Program-made: the position numbers and the translations under genes
Shown: positions 62,455-64,000 of the stretch, piece by piece
How the letters are laid out: every line of letters begins with the position of its first letter
Position numbering within the stretch: the stretch's first letter is position 1
NCBI RefSeq assembly: GCF_016464625.1
Contig: NZ_JAEAGO010000001.1
Location: 806,001 to 870,000, forward strand
DNA from: Penaeicola halotolerans
GTDB taxonomy: Bacteria; Bacteroidota; Bacteroidia; Cytophagales; Cyclobacteriaceae
DNA: 64,000 nucleotides
Direction of reading: 5' to 3'
Notes under the pieces: generated by a model
The model's input: the letters and a program-made list of their open reading frames with translations, nothing else
What the model was told of the DNA's origin: nothing
The model's database searches: none

Positions 62455-63350
62455 TGGCTAAAATCCACGTCCTTGATTTACAATTTTTAGGAGAAGAGCA
62501 AACGATCGCTGCCTTCCTCATAGAAACCAGTGCAGGACCTCTCCTCATAGAAACAGGCCCTCATAGCACCTTCGCACAACTACAAAGGCAACTGTCAATC
62601 CATGACTATCAAGTAGCAGACATCAAGCACGTACTCTTGACGCACATCCACTTAGATCATGCAGGGGCTGCTTGGGCATTTGCCAAGCAAGGTGCTCAAG
62701 TGTATGTACATCCTACAGGCTATGCACACTTAGCAGATCCTAGCAAACTCATTGATTCTGCCAGACGCATCTACCAAGACCAGATGGATACACTCTGGGG
62801 TGACATGCAAGCAATCCCAGCAGATCAATTGCGCACGGTGGAAAATGGAGAAATACTACAAATTGGAGACACTAAAATCATCGCTCATCACACTCCTGGG
62901 CATGCCATCCATCACATCGCTTGGCAGATAGAAGATACGCTCTTTACAGGAGATGTCGCAGGCGTCTGTATCGTGGGAGACGTGGTAGTACCTCCCTGTC
63001 CTCCTCCAGATATCCACATAGAGGACTGGCTTCAATCCATAGCACTGATGCGAACTATGGCACCAAAGCGACTCCTACTGACGCATTATGGCCAAGTCAC
63101 GCAAGTTTCTCATCACCTCGATCAACTCACAGAGATACTGTTAGCTTGGAGAGACTGGATCAAGCCTTACTATGACGCAGCTACTCCTGCAGAAGAGATC
63201 GTACCTGCATTTCAAGACTATGTAGCCAACCACCTCATCAGCAAGGGGATTGACAAAAAAGGCCTCGTCCAATACGAGTATGCCAATCCAATCTGGATGT
63301 CCGTAGCAGGACTTTTGAGGTATTGGAAAAAACATAATCCATCCGCCTAG
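62454..63350 (+). CDS. MBL-fold metallo-hydrolase
   Basis: A 298-residue metallo-beta-lactamase-fold enzyme: T-H-I-H-L-D-H-A-G-A-A near 63-73 (HxHxDH), H in H-T-P-G-H-A near 146, Asp in F-T-G-D-V-A-G-V and a late His in L-T-H-Y-G. The helical C-terminal extension (about 225-298) is typical of the glyoxalase II-like group. Substrate unknown. The start overlaps the YedK-like stop codon, so the two are translationally coupled. Confidence 0.85.
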   Translation: MAKIHVLDLQFLGEEQTIAAFLIETSAGPLLIETGPHSTFAQLQRQLSIHDYQVADIKHVLLTHIHLDHAGAAWAFAKQGAQVYVHPTGYAHLADPSKLIDSARRIYQDQMDTLWGDMQAIPADQLRTVENGEILQIGDTKIIAHHTPGHAIHHIAWQIEDTLFTGDVAGVCIVGDVVVPPCPPPDIHIEDWLQSIALMRTMAPKRLLLTHYGQVTQVSHHLDQLTEILLAWRDWIKPYYDAATPAEEIVPAFQDYVANHLISKGIDKKGLVQYEYANPIWMSVAGLLRYWKKHNPSA

Positions 63351-63457
63351 TTTCCAAAAATCAAGGTATTTGCTTTTCAAACTTAGCTTTTGAGCCAAGA
63401 ACTTTTTCTTGGTTTCCCTGTTTTGACTATCTTGCAAGTCTCGGAAAATAAGACCCC

Positions 63458-64000
63458 ATGAAGCAAAGTAAAATAATAGGATTGGGACACTATGTCCCTC
63501 AAAATGTAGTCACTAATGACGACCTATCTAAAATCATAGACACCAATAATGAGTGGATCGTAGAGCGTACAGGTATCCACGAACGCAGATGGTTTGAGCC
63601 AGGAGTAGATACCAATGCCAATATGGGTACCAAAGCTGCTCAAATGGCGATCGAAAGAGCGGGTATCGATGTCAAAGAAATTGATTTCATCGTATTTGCG
63701 ACCATCACACCTGACTACTTCTTCCCAGGATCTGGCGTACTCATGCAGCGCGAGCTTGGTCTTCAAGGCATCGGTGCCTTAGATATCCGCAATGCTTGTA
63801 GTGGATTCATCTATGCGCTGTCTATAGCCGATCAGTTTATCAAAACAAGCATGTACAAGACCATTTTGGTCGTTGGGGCGGAGATCCAATCTTCTGCTTT
63901 GGACAAGTCAGATGCAGGCCGCTCTAGTTCAGTGATCTTTGCAGATGGCGCAGGTGCAGCCGTCCTACAAGCTACGGATGCGCAGTCTGGCATCCTATCT
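63458..64000 (+). CDS. 3-oxoacyl-ACP synthase III, second copy, 3' end beyond window
   Basis: The first 181 codons are visible. MKQSKIIGLGHYVPQNVVT, N-E-W-I-V-E-R-T-G-I-H-E-R-R and the catalytic Cys in R-N-A-C-S-G-F-I-Y-A near 117 identify a FabH-fold enzyme. It differs clearly from the copy at 23949 (for example S-S-V-I-F-A-D-G-A-G-A-A versus [10 protein letters not shown]), so it is a diverged paralogue, perhaps with other acyl-CoA preference. His and Asn of the triad lie beyond the window. Confidence 0.9.
   Translation, partial: MKQSKIIGLGHYVPQNVVTNDDLSKIIDTNNEWIVERTGIHERRWFEPGVDTNANMGTKAAQMAIERAGIDVKEIDFIVFATITPDYFFPGSGVLMQRELGLQGIGALDIRNACSGFIYALSIADQFIKTSMYKTILVVGAEIQSSALDKSDAGRSSSVIFADGAGAAVLQATDAQSGILS

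Overview
The window reads as an ordinary chromosomal stretch of a Bacteroidota bacterium, most likely of the order Cytophagales. Evidence: GC is near 40 percent; many upstream regions carry the Bacteroidota -7 box TAnnTTTG; Shine-Dalgarno sequences are largely absent; lipoproteins of Bacteroidota-typical families (DUF1573, DUF4221-like, DUF6340-like) are common; and KdsB indicates Kdo-containing LPS. There is no phage, insertion sequence, CRISPR array, rRNA or tRNA that I can support. It is gene dense, with short operons on both strands and many clear intrinsic terminators.

Layout. 1-5.5 kb: minus-strand lipoproteins, a DUF819 membrane protein and a CoA-type Nudix hydrolase. 5.8-9.5 kb: aceK (isocitrate dehydrogenase kinase/phosphatase), then mnmA and truC for tRNA modification. 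9.5-17 kb: menC, ppa, queA, trkA-trkH, two tiny membrane proteins and an EEP-fold hydrolase. 17.2-21.2 kb: a methionine operon (metY-metX-hom) whose leader holds a SAM-I riboswitch, then an unannotated 45-codon ORF ending in Cys-Met-Cys-Cys-Cys-Cys-Met-Cys, then an attenuator-like hairpin. 21.3-28.9 kb: lipoproteins including an archaemetzincin-like protease, fabH, an M24 peptidase, a dienelactone hydrolase, a NYN-LOTUS protein and a histidine kinase. 29.2-33.4 kb: an EamA transporter broken by one base in a T7 run, then acyltransferase, patatin, MBL and LOG genes. 33.7-36.8 kb: a copper cassette (HMA-AraC fusion regulator, copA, copZ) with tandem direct repeats just before copA. 36.8-43.9 kb: a DUF962-mscS pair, small proteins (one 63-residue protein with 40 acidic residues), a POT peptide transporter and ATP-type pckA. 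43.9-52.7 kb: two overlapping small ORFs, cysD-cysN of unusually high GC, nupC, a DsrE-like protein, a response regulator, rsmE, a nucleoside-recognition membrane protein, a CxxCH lipoprotein and kdsB. 52.7-64 kb: an M16 protease, a methyltransferase and aminotransferase, hslV, the pyruvate dehydrogenase-type E2, a YheT hydrolase, a YedK/HMCES-like protein lacking two catalytic residues, an MBL hydrolase and a second, truncated fabH.

Themes. Sulfur metabolism appears twice (metYX-hom under dual leader control; cysDN). Central carbon flux appears as aceK, pckA and the E2 subunit; the palindrome CAATCGATTGAA is shared by the upstream regions of aceK and pckA. Best candidates for undescribed biology are the riboswitch plus Cys/Met leader peptide at 17.2-17.6 kb, the HMA-AraC copper sensor with its putative operator, and the YedK-like protein.
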